A stretch of 43,698 bases of DNA from Streptomyces huasconensis. GTDB lineage: Bacteria; Actinomycetota; Actinomycetes; Streptomycetales; Streptomycetaceae. Positions 1 to 9,312 of this stretch are shown in pieces. Each line of letters opens with the position of its first letter. Positions within the stretch are counted from its first letter, which is position 1. Location: NCBI GenBank assembly GCA_004010275.1, contig RBWT01000061.1:1-43698 (forward strand), given 5' to 3'. Below the pieces are notes generated by a model that was given only the letters and a program-made list of their open reading frames with translations, made no database searches and was not told the origin of the DNA. Made by a program: the position numbers and the translations under genes.

Positions 1-464
1 GTGGCGGGCCGGGGCCGAGCCCGCGGCGGGGGCGGCGCGGAGATCGGGACGGAGGCCACCGGGGACGCCGCTTCCTGGGGGCGCAGTGCCGAGGGCCGGG
101 CGGCCGCGGCGCCGGGCACACCGCGCACGGTGCGGTCGGGGTCGAGGAAGGCCGGGTCGCCGCCGGGGACCATGCCGAGCTTGTCGGCGCGCCGCTGGAG
201 GGCGTCGGGCGCGGCGTAGCCGTCCACGTCGCGCTGCAGCTGCTGCTTCTCCTCGGTGAGGTCCTTCGTCTGCCGCTTGAGTTCGCTCACCTGGAACGAG
301 CCTTCGTTGAGCGAGGAGTTCAGGATGAGCAGCGTGATCAGGCCACCGCCGAGGAGCAGCACGACGAGGAGCACGAAGGGCGTGCGCGCGGCCTGGTTGC
401 GGCCCTGCGGGAGCAGTTGCGCGAGGCGGGCGGCCCTCCCCCGCAGCTCGGGCTTCTTGCTCAT
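1..464 (-). CDS. ftsL: Cell division protein FtsL, 3' end beyond the window
   Basis: Bitopic membrane protein of the divisome, expected to act with FtsB/DivIC and FtsQ at the septum. The visible 154 residues show a basic cytoplasmic N-terminus (MSKKPELRGR), one transmembrane helix at about residues 29-50, and a charged coiled-coil stretch at about 55-80 (LKRQTKDLTEEKQQLQRDV), then the motif DALQRRADKLGMVPG typical of actinobacterial FtsL. A Pro/Ala-rich tail follows and is still open at base 1. The ATG at 464 is preceded by AGGAGG at a good distance. It lies 65 bases downstream of rsmH on the same strand, the usual dcw order. The assignment rests on topology, motif and neighbour. Confidence 0.88.
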   Translation of the reverse strand, partial: MSKKPELRGRAARLAQLLPQGRNQAARTPFVLLVVLLLGGGLITLLILNSSLNEGSFQVSELKRQTKDLTEEKQQLQRDVDGYAAPDALQRRADKLGMVPGGDPAFLDPDRTVRGVPGAAAARPSALRPQEAASPVASVPISAPPPPRARPRPA

Positions 465-529
465 GGAGCCTCCTCGCGTGACTCAGCTCGGCGGACGGTG
501 CTCACGGGCCCTGCGGCCGCGGTCTGGCC

Positions 530-1489
530 TCAGCTCACGTCCTCCCGGACGCGTTCGGCGCCCCGCAGCCGCGCCGGGGCGGCCCTGCGGTTCTCGGCGA
601 CCTCTTCCTCGGTGGGCAGTTCGGCGCCGCGGGTCAGCAGTTTCAGGCGCGGCTGGTAGCGCTCGGGGACGACGGGCAGGCCGGGCGGCGCCGTGTTCGT
701 GGCACCGGCCGCGAACACCTGCTTCACCAGGCGGTCTTCCAGGGAGTGGTACGAAAGGACGGCGATCCGGCCGCCGACGGCGAGCGCCTTCACGGCCGCG
801 GGGATCGCCCGCTCCAGGACGCTCAGCTCGCCGTTGACCTCGATGCGCAGGGCCTGGAAGGTGCGCTTGGCGGGGTTGCCGCCGGTGCGCTTGGCGGCCT
901 GCGGCAGGGAGTCGCGGATCAGCTCGACGAGCCGCGCGCTGTTGCTGAACGGCTCCTTCTCGCGCTCCCGCACGACGGCGCTGACGATGCGCTTGGCCTG
1001 CTTCTCCTCGCCGTACTGGCGCAGAATCCGCACCAGTTCGCCGGGCGCGTACGTGTTGAGGACCTCGGCGGCGCTGATACCGGTCGTCTGGTCCATGCGC
1101 ATGTCCAGGGGCGCGTCCTGGGCGTACGCGAAGCCGCGGTCCGCCTCGTCGAGCTGCATGGAGGAGACGCCGAGGTCGAAGAGGACGCCTTGGACGCGGG
1201 GGATGTCCAGCCGGTCGAGCACGTCGGGCAGTTCGTCGTAGACGGCGTGCACCAGGGTGGCCCGGTCGCCGTAGGGGGCGAGCCGTTCGCCGGACAGGCG
1301 CAGGGCTTCCTTGTCCCGGTCCAGGGCGACGAGGCGTGCGGCGGGGAAGGTGGCGAGGAGGGCTTCGCTGTGGCCGCCGAGGCCGAGGGTGCAGTCGACG
1401 ACGACCGCGCCCGGTTCGGCGAGGGCGGGGGCCAACATGTCCAGGCACCGCTGGAGCATCACCGGGACGTGTCGGCTGTTGTCGGTCAA
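530..1489 (-). CDS. rsmH: 16S rRNA (cytosine(1402)-N(4))-methyltransferase RsmH (MraW)
   Basis: SAM-dependent methylation of the N4 of C1402 in 16S rRNA, in the cytoplasm. The 319-residue protein starts RHVPVMLQRC, has the SAM-binding motif VDCTLGLGGHS near residues 31-41, GVLFDLGVSSMQLDEADRGF near 101-120, KRTFQALRIEVNGEL in the second half, and LSYHSLEDRLVK near 245. Full family length with no frameshift. The start is a TTG at 1489, chosen because GAGAGGG sits just upstream and the family begins close to HVPVML. It is the first visible gene of the dcw cluster on this strand and leads into ftsL. No mraZ gene lies upstream; a carbonic anhydrase-like gene is divergent instead. Confidence 0.96.
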   Translation of the reverse strand: MTDNSRHVPVMLQRCLDMLAPALAEPGAVVVDCTLGLGGHSEALLATFPAARLVALDRDKEALRLSGERLAPYGDRATLVHAVYDELPDVLDRLDIPRVQGVLFDLGVSSMQLDEADRGFAYAQDAPLDMRMDQTTGISAAEVLNTYAPGELVRILRQYGEEKQAKRIVSAVVREREKEPFSNSARLVELIRDSLPQAAKRTGGNPAKRTFQALRIEVNGELSVLERAIPAAVKALAVGGRIAVLSYHSLEDRLVKQVFAAGATNTAPPGLPVVPERYQPRLKLLTRGAELPTEEEVAENRRAAPARLRGAERVREDVS

Positions 1490-1909
1490 GGGGCCCTCTC
1501 AGGTCCGGCGCGGCGTTCGTACGCACTGCCGGGTCCCCGCCCGCTCCGTGAAGGGGAATGGTCCGCCGGCGCCGGGGAAGTGGCGTCAGCCGACCGGGAG
1601 CGGGAGGAGGCCGAGCCGTACGTACGCGCCGCGCACGTGGGGGATTCCTGGGAATCTCCGGGATGTGCGGTCCAGCGGGGAGCAGGTCACGTCTCCCGCT
1701 TCGCGTCACTTTAGTCCACGGTGTCTCCCGGTCAATCAACCGGCCTGCGCGTCGCGGACCGGTCCGGAAGACGGGCCGAATCCCCCGTGACCACCCGTTC
1801 GGCCGCAGCCGCCACGCCCCTGTGGGGTACCTCACAACAAGAGTCTTTGGCGATCTTTGTCCCTTCTCACAGCGAGCCGTACCCATCGGTGACCACTAAC
1901 GTCAGCACC
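1490..1909. other. Divergent intergenic region between rsmH and the carbonic anhydrase-like gene
   Basis: A 420-base stretch without a convincing gene. It must hold the promoter for rsmH and the dcw genes, and at its right end a likely leaderless promoter for the next gene: TAACGT at 1897-1902, seven bases before the ATG at 1910. The part from about 1800 to 1900 is noticeably less GC-rich than its surroundings, as expected of promoter DNA. I see no strong palindrome or MraZ-type direct repeat series. Confidence 0.5.
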
Positions 1910-2467
1910 ATGTCGACTTCCGCATCCCTTTCGGGCCACACCCCCGCAGAGCCGGTCGGTGACACAGCCGTCGGCTCCGTCACCGACCGTCTGGTCGAGG
2001 CGAACACGAAGTACGCCGCCGCGTTCACCGACCCCGGCATGGACGCCCGCCCCGTCCTGAAGGTCGCCATCGTCGCCTGCATGGACGCCCGCCTCGACCT
2101 GCACGCCGCGCTCGGCCTGGAGCTGGGCGACTGCCACACCATCCGCAACGCGGGCGGCGTCGTCACCGACGACGTCATCCGCTCCCTGACCATCAGCCAG
2201 CGTGCGCTCGGCACCCGCAGCGTGGTCCTCATCCACCACACCGGCTGCGGTCTGGAGTCCCTCACCGAGGAGTTCCGCCAGGACCTGGAGAACGAGGTCG
2301 GGCAGCGGCCGACGTGGGCGGTGGAGTCCTTCCGCGACGTCGAGCAGGACGTACGCCAGTCGATGCAGCGCGTACGGACCTCGCCGTTCCTGCTGCACAC
2401 CGACGACATCCGCGGCTTCGTCTTCGACGTGCAGACCGGTCTGCTGCGGGAGATCGAGTCCGCGTAA
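1910..2467 (+). CDS. Beta-carbonic anhydrase-like protein
   Basis: Zinc enzyme fold for reversible CO2 hydration, or a relative of it. The 185-residue protein has the beta-class zinc signature: Cys57-x-Asp59-x-Arg61 (ACMDARLDL) and His110-x-x-Cys113 (HHTGCG). Between them sits GDCHTIRNAGGVVTDDVIRSL, also typical. The protein is at the short end of the class. The ATG at 1910 has no Shine-Dalgarno sequence but has TAACGT seven bases upstream, so a leaderless message is likely. It stands alone, divergent from rsmH. Catalysis is inferred from the intact metal ligands; some small members of this family may have other roles. Confidence 0.88.
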   Translation: MSTSASLSGHTPAEPVGDTAVGSVTDRLVEANTKYAAAFTDPGMDARPVLKVAIVACMDARLDLHAALGLELGDCHTIRNAGGVVTDDVIRSLTISQRALGTRSVVLIHHTGCGLESLTEEFRQDLENEVGQRPTWAVESFRDVEQDVRQSMQRVRTSPFLLHTDDIRGFVFDVQTGLLREIESA

Positions 2468-2519
2468 TCGACCCTGCGTGACGGACAAAAGGTCGTAAGA
2501 CCCGACAAATCGGCGCCAG

Positions 2520-2528
2520 TTATCCACA
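2520..2528 (+). promoter_or_regulatory. Perfect match to a DnaA box (TTATCCACA)
   Basis: The 9-mer TTATCCACA at 2520-2528 is identical to the classic DnaA box; Streptomyces DnaA is generally said to favour TTGTCCACA but tolerates A at that position. It is single and lies between the carbonic anhydrase-like gene and moxR. A chance match is possible. Confidence 0.3.
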
Positions 2529-2571
2529 GGCGAGTGACACGACCCGGTATGCCCAACAACAATGCGGGGAT

Positions 2572-2602
2572 GGCACCACGCACACCGATCACGCGTGGTG
2601 CC
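2572..2602. repeat. 10-bp inverted repeat upstream of moxR
   Basis: Arms GGCACCACGC (2572-2581) and GCGTGGTGCC (2593-2602) are perfect complements around an 11-base spacer. It lies 105 bases after the carbonic anhydrase-like stop and 102 bases before moxR, so it could be a terminator without a U tract or an operator. A second, GC-richer hairpin with one bulge (about 2661-2684) sits just before the moxR ribosome binding site. Confidence 0.5.
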
Positions 2603-2703
2603 GGTGAATTCGGGGTGGACCGGGTCGTGCGCTTGGGCGGCGGCCCGGAAATGGGGTACCCCCCGCTCCTCAGGAGCGCGGGGGAAGGGCCGAGGAGGGC
2701 CGG

Positions 2704-3723
2704 GTGACCACGTATGACGATCGAGCGAGCCTCACAGATCTGACCACCACAGCGGAGCGTGTCCGCAGGTCGGTGGAGGGTGTGATCGAGGGCAAGCCGG
2801 AGGTCGTACGGCTCTCGCTGACCGTGCTCCTCGCCGAGGGGCACCTGCTCATCGAGGATGTGCCGGGCGTGGGCAAGACCATGCTCGCCAAGGCGCTGGC
2901 GCGGTCCATCGACTGCTCGGTGCGGCGCATCCAGTTCACACCGGACCTGCTGCCCTCGGACATCACCGGGGTCTCCATCTTCGACCAGCAGCGCAGGGAC
3001 TTCGAGTTCAAGCCGGGGGCCATCTTCGCCCAGATCGTGATCGGCGACGAGATCAACCGCGCCTCTCCGAAGACGCAGTCCGCGCTCCTGGAGTCCATGG
3101 AGGAGCGCCAGGTCACCATCGACGGGCAGACCTACGAACTGCCCAGCCCCTTCATGGTGGTGGCCACGCAGAACCCCGTGGAGATGGAGGGGACCTACCC
3201 CCTGCCCGAGGCGCAGCGCGACCGCTTCATGGCGCGCGTCTCGATCGGCTATCCGGCCCCGGAGGCCGAGCTCCAGATGCTCGACGTGCACGGCGGCGTC
3301 TCCCCCCTGGACGACCTCCAGCCAGTGGCGCACGCGCACGACATCGTCAAGCTCATCGACGCGGTCCGCGCGGTCCACGTCGCCGAGACCGTGCGGCGGT
3401 ACGCGGTGGACCTCGTCGCCGCGACGCGCAGCCACCCGGACCTGAGACTCGGAGCCTCCCCGCGCGCGACGCTGCATCTGCTGCGCGCCGCCAAGGCCTC
3501 CGCGGCGCTCAGCGGCCGGGAGTTCGCCCTGCCGGACGACGTACAGGCGCTGGCCGTCGCGGTCCTCGCGCACCGCCTGCTGCCCACCGCGCAGGCCCAG
3601 CTGAACCGCCGCACGGCCGAGTCGGTCGTCCTGGAGATCCTCCAGCACACCCCCGTCCCCGCCGCCGCCCAGCCGGGCGGCGGTTTCTTCGCCCCGCAGC
3701 CGCCCGGCGCGCGGAGGCTGTGA
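2704..3723 (+). CDS. MoxR family AAA+ ATPase
   Basis: ATP-dependent chaperone-like AAA+ protein of the MoxR group, thought to assist maturation of neighbouring secreted or VWA-type proteins. The 339-residue protein shows Walker A VPGVGKT near residue 53, Walker B IVIGDEINRA near 111-120, sensor 1 VVATQNPVE near 152-160, and a C-terminal helical lid. The GTG start at 2704 follows GAGGAGGG. It is the first gene of a three-gene operon with a DUF58 protein (stop and start overlap in TGATG) and a transglutaminase, the usual company of MoxR in actinobacteria. Full length and unbroken. Confidence 0.93.
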   Translation: MTTYDDRASLTDLTTTAERVRRSVEGVIEGKPEVVRLSLTVLLAEGHLLIEDVPGVGKTMLAKALARSIDCSVRRIQFTPDLLPSDITGVSIFDQQRRDFEFKPGAIFAQIVIGDEINRASPKTQSALLESMEERQVTIDGQTYELPSPFMVVATQNPVEMEGTYPLPEAQRDRFMARVSIGYPAPEAELQMLDVHGGVSPLDDLQPVAHAHDIVKLIDAVRAVHVAETVRRYAVDLVAATRSHPDLRLGASPRATLHLLRAAKASAALSGREFALPDDVQALAVAVLAHRLLPTAQAQLNRRTAESVVLEILQHTPVPAAAQPGGGFFAPQPPGARRL

Positions 3724-5084
3724 TGACCGCCGGGGGGATGCCCGCGGGCTCCGCCGAGGGCGACAAAGGCGGGCTGCGCACGGCGCTCGCGGGCCTGACC
3801 ACCCGCGGCCGCTCCTTCCTGGCGGCGGGCATCGCCGCCGCCGTCTGCGCCTACGTCCTCGGCCAGGGCGACCTGCTGCGCGTCGGGTTACTGCTCGCCG
3901 TGCTGCCGCTGGTCTGCACCGTGGTCCTCTTCCGCACCCGGTACCGCGTCGCGGGAAGCCGCAGGCTCTCCCCCGCGCGCGTGCCGGCCGGTGCGGAGGC
4001 CCGCGTCCACCTGCGCATGGACAACGTCTCGCGACTGCCCACGGGCCTGCTGATGCTCCAGGACCGGGTGCCCTACGTCCTCGGGCCCCGGCCCCGGTTC
4101 GTGCTCGACCGGGTCGAGGCGGGCGGCCGCCGCGAGGTGTCCTACCGCGTCCGCTCCGACCTGCGGGGACGGTATCCGCTGGGGCCCCTGCAACTGCGTC
4201 TGACGGACCCGTTCGGGATGTGCGAGCTGACCCGCTCCTTCTCGACGTACGACACCCTGACGGTCATCCCGCGCGTGGAGGCGCTGCCCCCGGTGCGGCT
4301 CACGGGCGAGGCGAAGGGGTACGGCGACGGCCGCCACCGCTCGGTGCCGCTCGCCGGCGAGGACGACGTCATCCCGCGCGGGTACCGCCGCGGCGACGAC
4401 CTGCGCCGGGTCCACTGGCGCTCCACCGCACGCTACGGCGAGTTGATGGTCCGCCGTGAGGAGCAGCCGCAGCGCGCCCGCTGCACGGTGCTCCTGGACA
4501 CCCGGGGCACCGGCTTCCGGGGTGCCGGACCCGACTCGGCGTTCGAGTGGGCCGTGTCCGGCGCGGCCTCCACCCTGGTGCACATGCTCGAACGGGGCTT
4601 CTCGGTCAGGCTGTTGACCGACGTCGGCACCTCGGTGCCGGGCGAGGGCTCCGACGGCTTCGCGGGGGCCAGCCAGGAGTCGGCGGACGCGGCCGGGCTG
4701 ATGATGGACACCCTCGCGGTGATCGGCCACTCGGACGGCACCGGCCTCTCCCGCGCCTACGACGTCCTGCGCGGCGGCAACGAAGGCCTCTTGGTCGCCT
4801 TCCTCGGCGACCTCGACGAGGAGCAGGCGGCGGTGGTCGCCAAGATGCGCCGGCGCAGCGGCGCCGCGGTCGCCTTCGTCCTGGACAGCACGGTGTGGGC
4901 GCAGGGCCCCGGTGGTGTCCCGGCCGGTGACGTACGGGTGCAGACGCTGCGCGTGGCGGGCTGGACGGCCCTCGCCGTGCCGCCGGGGGCGAGCCTCACG
5001 GACCTGTGGCGCCAGGCCGACCACGCGCGCACCACCGCGGGCCCGGTGCCCGTGACGGGGACCACGACCGGGGGCTGGGCATGA
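3723..5084 (+). CDS. DUF58 domain-containing membrane protein
   Basis: Protein of 453 residues with two hydrophobic helices near residues 24-65, a beta-rich extracellular-type stretch, and the DUF58 signature YRRGDDLRRVHWRSTARYGE near residue 220, followed by a von Willebrand A-like region with a VLLDTRG strand. ATG 3723 shares a base with the moxR stop and is five bases after GGAGG; an in-frame GTG at 3720 is too close to that site. The stop at 5082-5084 overlaps another ATG (ATGA), so translation is coupled through the operon. The MoxR-DUF58-transglutaminase set is widespread but its client is unknown; a cell-envelope role is inferred. Confidence 0.9.
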   Translation: MTAGGMPAGSAEGDKGGLRTALAGLTTRGRSFLAAGIAAAVCAYVLGQGDLLRVGLLLAVLPLVCTVVLFRTRYRVAGSRRLSPARVPAGAEARVHLRMDNVSRLPTGLLMLQDRVPYVLGPRPRFVLDRVEAGGRREVSYRVRSDLRGRYPLGPLQLRLTDPFGMCELTRSFSTYDTLTVIPRVEALPPVRLTGEAKGYGDGRHRSVPLAGEDDVIPRGYRRGDDLRRVHWRSTARYGELMVRREEQPQRARCTVLLDTRGTGFRGAGPDSAFEWAVSGAASTLVHMLERGFSVRLLTDVGTSVPGEGSDGFAGASQESADAAGLMMDTLAVIGHSDGTGLSRAYDVLRGGNEGLLVAFLGDLDEEQAAVVAKMRRRSGAAVAFVLDSTVWAQGPGGVPAGDVRVQTLRVAGWTALAVPPGASLTDLWRQADHARTTAGPVPVTGTTTGGWA

Positions 5085-5166
5085 GGACGCGGTACGGATC
5101 GCCGGGGCGCCCGCGCGCGGGAGGCCCGGCCGCACGGCACGGGTGTACGACAGTGGGGGGACGGTC

Positions 5167-7592
5167 ATGAGCGGACGCGCGCGGCTCGCGCTGTCGCCAC
5201 CGCGGCGACACTGATGGCGTCGTGCGCGCTGCTGCCGCTCGTCGACCCGGCGTCGTGGTTCCTCCAGGCCGTCATCCTGCTGGCGGTGCAGAGCGGTGTC
5301 GGCGCGCTGGCCGGCTGGATGCCGCTGGCCAGGGCGCTCACCGTGGCCGTGCAGGCGCTGGTGTCGCTGCTGCTGCTCACCCTGGTCTTCGCCCGCGAGC
5401 AGGCTCTCGCGGGCCTCCTGCCGGGCCCCGATGTGTTCCGGCGCTTCGCGGTGCTCCTGGAGGCGGGCGCCGAGGACGTCGGGCGGTACGCGATCCCGGC
5501 GCCGCTCAGTGACGGCATCCGGCTGATGCTGGTCGGCGGCGTCCTGGTGATCGGTCTCGCGGTGGACGCCCTCGCCGTGACGTTCCGTGCCGCGGCCCCG
5601 GCCGGGCTGCCGCTGCTCGCGCTGTACTCGGTCGCGCGGGCCTCTCCGGGGACGGCGCGGGCTGGCTGTGGTTCCTGCTCGCCTCGGCCGGCTACCTGCT
5701 GCTGCGTGGCGGAGGGCAGGGACCGGCTCTCCCAGTGGGGCAGGGTGTTCGGCGGGCCGGCGCGCGCTCCGGGGCGGGTCTCCGGGGGCCTGGACAGCGG
5801 CAGCGGGGTGATCGCCCCGGTCCGCACGGGCCGGCGCATCGGCGCCCTCGCCCTGGGCATCGCCCTGGTGGTGCCGCTCGCCCTGCCGGCCCTGGACGGC
5901 GGTCTGCTGGGCGGCTCCGGTGGCCCCGGTGGAGGCGGTTCGGGCGGCGGCGGGACGATTTCCGCCGTGAACCCCCTGGTCGCGCTCCAGGACAGCCTGA
6001 ACCAGCCGGAGGACCGCGAGGTCGTCTCGTACCGCACGAACGCCCGACGGACCGACGAGCTGTATCTGCGGATCGTCTCGCTCGACCAGTTCGACGGCAC
6101 CACCTGGAAGACCACTGTCCGGCGCATCGAGGACGTGCCCTCTCCCCTGCCGACCCCACAGGGGCTGCTCCCCGACGTCCGCAGGACCGAGATCCAGACG
6201 AACCTCTCCGCCGCCGACGGCTACGCGCAGAACTGGCTGCCGATGCCCTTCCCGGCCAGCCAGGTGGAGATCGGCGGCCGCTGGCGGTACGAGCCGGTGG
6301 GCCGCGCCCTCGTCGGCGACCGGGGCCAGACCACGCGCGGCGCGAGCTACCAGGTCAAGAGCCTGGTCGTGGAGCCCACGGCCAAGCAGCTGGCGAACGC
6401 GCCCTCGCCCCCCGCTGACCTGCGGAAAGAGTTCACCAAGGTGCCGGACTCGCTGCCGCGGCTGGTCGCGGACACGGCCCGCCGGGTCACCAAGGGCTCC
6501 GCGAACCCCTACGAGCAGGCGATCAAGCTCCAGGACTACTTCGCCTCCGACGGCGGGTTCACGTACAACACGCAGGTGCGGGCGGGCAGCGGGCCCGCGG
6601 CGATCGAGAAGTTCCTCAAGCAGAAGGAAGGGTTCTGCGTCCACTTCTCCTTCGCGATGGCCTCCATGGCGCGCACGCTCGGCATCCCGGCGCGCGTCGC
6701 GGTGGGCTTCACGCCGGGTTCCGCGCGGGCCGACGGCACGATGTCGGTCGGGCTGCGGGACGCGCACGCCTGGCCCGAGCTGTACTTCGAGGGCGTGGGC
6801 TGGACCCGTTTCGAGCCGACGCCGAGCCGGGGCACGGTGCCCGAGTACACCCGCTCCGACGTTCCCTCGGGGGACGCGAGCGACCCGGACACCCCGGAGC
6901 CGTCCCGCTCCGCGGAGCCGTCCGCGGCGCCCTCGGCGTCCGACTCCTGCCCGCCCGACCTGCGCAGGCAGGGCGGCTGCGCGAGCGCCGCACCCGAGGT
7001 CGCGGCCGGGTCGGGCGGTGACGGGCCGCCGCTCGGGATGATCGTCCTGGTGGCCCTGGCGGCGCTGCTCGTCGTCGCCGTGCCCCTGCTGCCGGTGCTG
7101 TGGCGGACCAGGTTGCGGTCGGCGCGGCTGGGCCCCGGTGGCCGTATGCCGACGGACGCCGTCGCCAGGACCATGGCCGCCTGGCTGGAAGTGATCGACA
7201 CAGCCTGGGACCACGGCATTGAGCCGGACGAGTCACAGACCCCCCGCACGGCCGCCGCACGGATCGTCCGCATCGGCCGACTGCCCTCTGGTCCAGCGGA
7301 GGCCGTCCACCGGGTGGCGACCGCCGTGGAGCAGGTGCTGTACGCCCCGAGCCCGCGGCTTCCGGCGACAGGACTGGCGGAGGACGTCCGGCGGATACGG
7401 GAAGGGCTGCACGCCACGTCGACCCGTTCCGCCCGGCTGCGGGCGACGCTCGCGCCGCGTTCGGCCGCACGGGTGGTGTGGGCGGTCTCGGACCGCTGGA
7501 CGGTGTTCAGCGATCGCTGGAGTGAGCGGGCCGCCAAGCGGTGGGCGGCGCTGACGCGCCGGCTGCCGCGGCGGGCCTCGCAGGAGGGGTGA
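5167..7592 (+). CDS. TgpA-type transglutaminase-like membrane protein (frameshifted)
   Basis: Reconstructed protein of about 808 residues: several N-terminal membrane helices (DUF3488/TgpA-N type), a Gly-rich linker, an extracytoplasmic transglutaminase-like core with Cys in KEGFCVHFSFAMAS (codon 6636), His in DAHAWPELYFEGVGW and a FEPTPS strand, a Pro/Ser/Glu linker, one more membrane helix near 7040-7100, and a C-terminal cytoplasmic tail. ATG 5167 (MSGRARLA) follows a G-rich site but the frame needs one extra base near 5190 to join AVATAATLMASC. A second disturbance is self-compensating: bases about 5640-5706 read sensibly (GLSGDGAGWLWFLLASAGYLLL) only in another frame. These look like sequencing indels. 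Third gene of the MoxR operon. Confidence 0.85.
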
Positions 7593-7599
7593 GGACATA

Positions 7600-7639
7600 T
7601 GTGTAAGGGGTGACCGCCTGGGCGGTCACCCCTTACACA
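7600..7639. terminator. Bidirectional terminator hairpin, 19-bp perfect stem
   Basis: Arm GTGTAAGGGGTGACCGCC (7601-7618) is repeated exactly as its reverse complement at 7621-7638, with one further T-A pair outside and only TG between. It lies between two convergent genes, eight bases after the transglutaminase stop and 41 bases before the DUF3040 stop, so it can serve both. Confidence 0.85.
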
Positions 7640-7680
7640 CACTCATCAAGTCTGTTTGCTCGGCCTTGCCGGGCCGAAGC

Positions 7681-8097
7681 TCACTGACCGCCCTGCTGTT
7701 CGTCGCGGCGGCGCTGCCACCGCTGCTCGATGCGGTCCATGACGGAACGACGCTGCCTCGTCTGTCTGCTGCGGACATGGGGCCCATCCTGCGCGGCGGC
7801 CGCGCCGGCGGGCTGCTCGCCCGGCTTCGGGGCCTTGCGCCAACCGGTGACGGCGAGCACCGCGCAGCCCAGCATGACGAGAAACCCCACCACGCTGATC
7901 CAGATCTGCTGGGCGACCATTCCGGCCATGAGAAGGGCGATGCCCACCAGGAAGCCCACGACCGCTTGGTAGACCCGCTTCCGGGTGTACGTACGCAGCC
8001 CGCTTCCCTCAAGCGCTGTCGCGAACTTGGGATCTTCGGCGTACAGCGCTCGCTCCATCTGCTCGAGCATGCGCTGCTCGTGCTCCGAGAGCGGCAC
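7681..8097 (-). CDS. DUF3040 domain-containing small membrane protein
   Basis: Protein of 138 residues beginning VPLSEHEQRMLEQMERALYA, the signature of DUF3040, followed by EDPKFATALEGSGLRTYTRKRVYQ, two adjacent membrane helices (VVGFLVGIALLMAGMV and ISVVGFLVMLGCAVLAV) and a basic C-terminal tail. The GTG at 8097 was chosen because GAGGAGG lies six bases upstream and because the family begins at PLSEHEQ; the frame is open further upstream but the extra sequence is not family-like. In Streptomyces a homologue next to the dcw cluster has been linked, as I recall, to cell division. Function unknown; unbroken. Confidence 0.88.
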   Translation of the reverse strand: MPLSEHEQRMLEQMERALYAEDPKFATALEGSGLRTYTRKRVYQAVVGFLVGIALLMAGMVAQQIWISVVGFLVMLGCAVLAVTGWRKAPKPGEQPAGAAAAQDGPHVRSRQTRQRRSVMDRIEQRWQRRRDEQQGGQ

Positions 8098-8338
8098 GGA
8101 GTCCTCCTCATCGTGCAGTCGCCGGGGCGACCGGGGGTCCCCTTCAGGATAGGCAGGGAATCGCCCCCGTGAAACCCGCCCCTCTGCGCCAACTTCGCCA
8201 AACCGGACCTTCACAGCGCTCCGGCTCGCTGAAGCGTGCATTCCCCAGCGGCCGAACCGTCATGCCGAACGGTGTCCTTCGATCATACGGCGCCAGTAGC
8301 CCGTTCGGGGGTCCTGTGGCGTACTCCATGTGCGGCTG

Positions 8339-8358
8339 CGCCCCTGATCAGCGGGGCG
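8339..8358. terminator. Possible weak terminator downstream of the methyltransferase
   Basis: CGCCCC (8339-8344) and GGGGCG (8353-8358) can pair around TGATCAGC, 15 bases past the methyltransferase stop. Short stem and no U tract. The remaining 8098-8338 between the two same-strand genes shows no gene and presumably holds the DUF3040 promoter. Confidence 0.35.
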
Positions 8359-8372
8359 GCCACGGCCGCACC

Positions 8373-9217
8373 TCAGGCCGCCGCGCCACCTTGCGGCCCG
8401 CGTGCCTCACCGAGCACATGCAGCTGGGTGGCCACGGAGTGGAAGGCGGGCAGTTCGGCGGCGGCTGCCTCCAGCTTGAGCAGGGCGTCCAGGGCGCCCG
8501 GCTCCGTGTCCACGAGGACGCCGGGGACGAGGTCCGCGAAGACCCGCACACCGTGCACGGCGTCGACGCGCACGCCCGCGGCCTCGACCAGCTCGGTGAG
8601 CTGTCGGCGGTGAACCGGCGCGGCACGGGGTCGCCCGCGCCCCAGCGGCCCGCCGGGTCGGTCAGCGCCGTCTGGGCCTCCTTGAAGTGGCCGGCGAGAG
8701 CGCGCGCGAGCACGGCGCCGCCGAGTCCGGCGCCGAGCAGACTGAGCACTCCGGAGGGCGGCGCAGCGCGTCGACGGCGAGGCGTACGCCCTCGGCCGGG
8801 TCGTCCACGTACTCCAGGACGCTCGGCAAGGACGGCGTCGAAGCCGCCGCGCTCGACGACATCGAAGAGGCCGAGCACGTCGCCCTGGACGCCGCGCACG
8901 CGGTCGGCGACCCCGGCCTCGGCGGCCCTGCGCTCCAGGGCGAACAGGGCGTTGGGGCTGGGGTCGACGACGGTGATGTGGTGGCCGAGCTGGGCGACGG
9001 GCACCGCGAAGTTGCCGCTGCCGCCTCCGGTGTCGAGCACGTCGAGTTCGGTGCGCGACTGGCGGCCCGTGACCTCGACGCGGCGGTCGAGGGCCTCCTT
9101 CAGGACGTCCCAGACCACGGCGGTACGGAGCGAGGCGCGGGGACGGGGGGAGTCCGAGCGCGGCGACGCCGTCTGAGCGTGGTGGTGGGAGGCGGGCGGG
9201 CGCATCGGGTCCGACAC
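8373..9217 (-). CDS. Class I SAM-dependent methyltransferase (three frameshifts)
   Basis: Rossmann-type methyltransferase of unknown substrate, about 281 residues when repaired. Motif I is VLDTGGGSGNFAVPVA, followed by the acidic HITVVDPSPNAL and GVQGDVLGLFDVV. The frame breaks near 8840 (then VLEYVDDPAEGV), returns near 8757 (GVLSLLGAGLGGAVLARALAGHF), and breaks again near 8612 (then LTELVEAAGVRVDAVHGVRVFADLVPG). The pieces join into one continuous family-like protein, so indel errors are more likely than decay. GTG 9217 with GAGGAG upstream begins MSDPMRPP. It follows the HEPN-family gene by 95 bases on the same strand. I do not recognise its substrate. Confidence 0.75.
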
Positions 9218-9312
9218 GGCAGTTGACTCCTCGGCGCGTGGGGTGCGATCTCCCCCACCCTATTGCCTGCCGCGCGGTGCCCGGGCACCCGTCCCGGGGC
9301 GCGGATGCGCGG

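Noticed and set aside
3888..7214. A 1108-codon open frame on the minus strand opposite the DUF58 and transglutaminase genes
   Set aside because: Its translation is rich in Arg, Gly, His and Pro with no domain, as expected opposite GC-rich coding DNA; the plus strand carries clear families.
5167..7592. Calling the broken genes pseudogenes
   Set aside because: Motifs are intact on both sides of every break, breaks are single bases often in G/C runs and often compensated, so sequencing error is more likely than decay.
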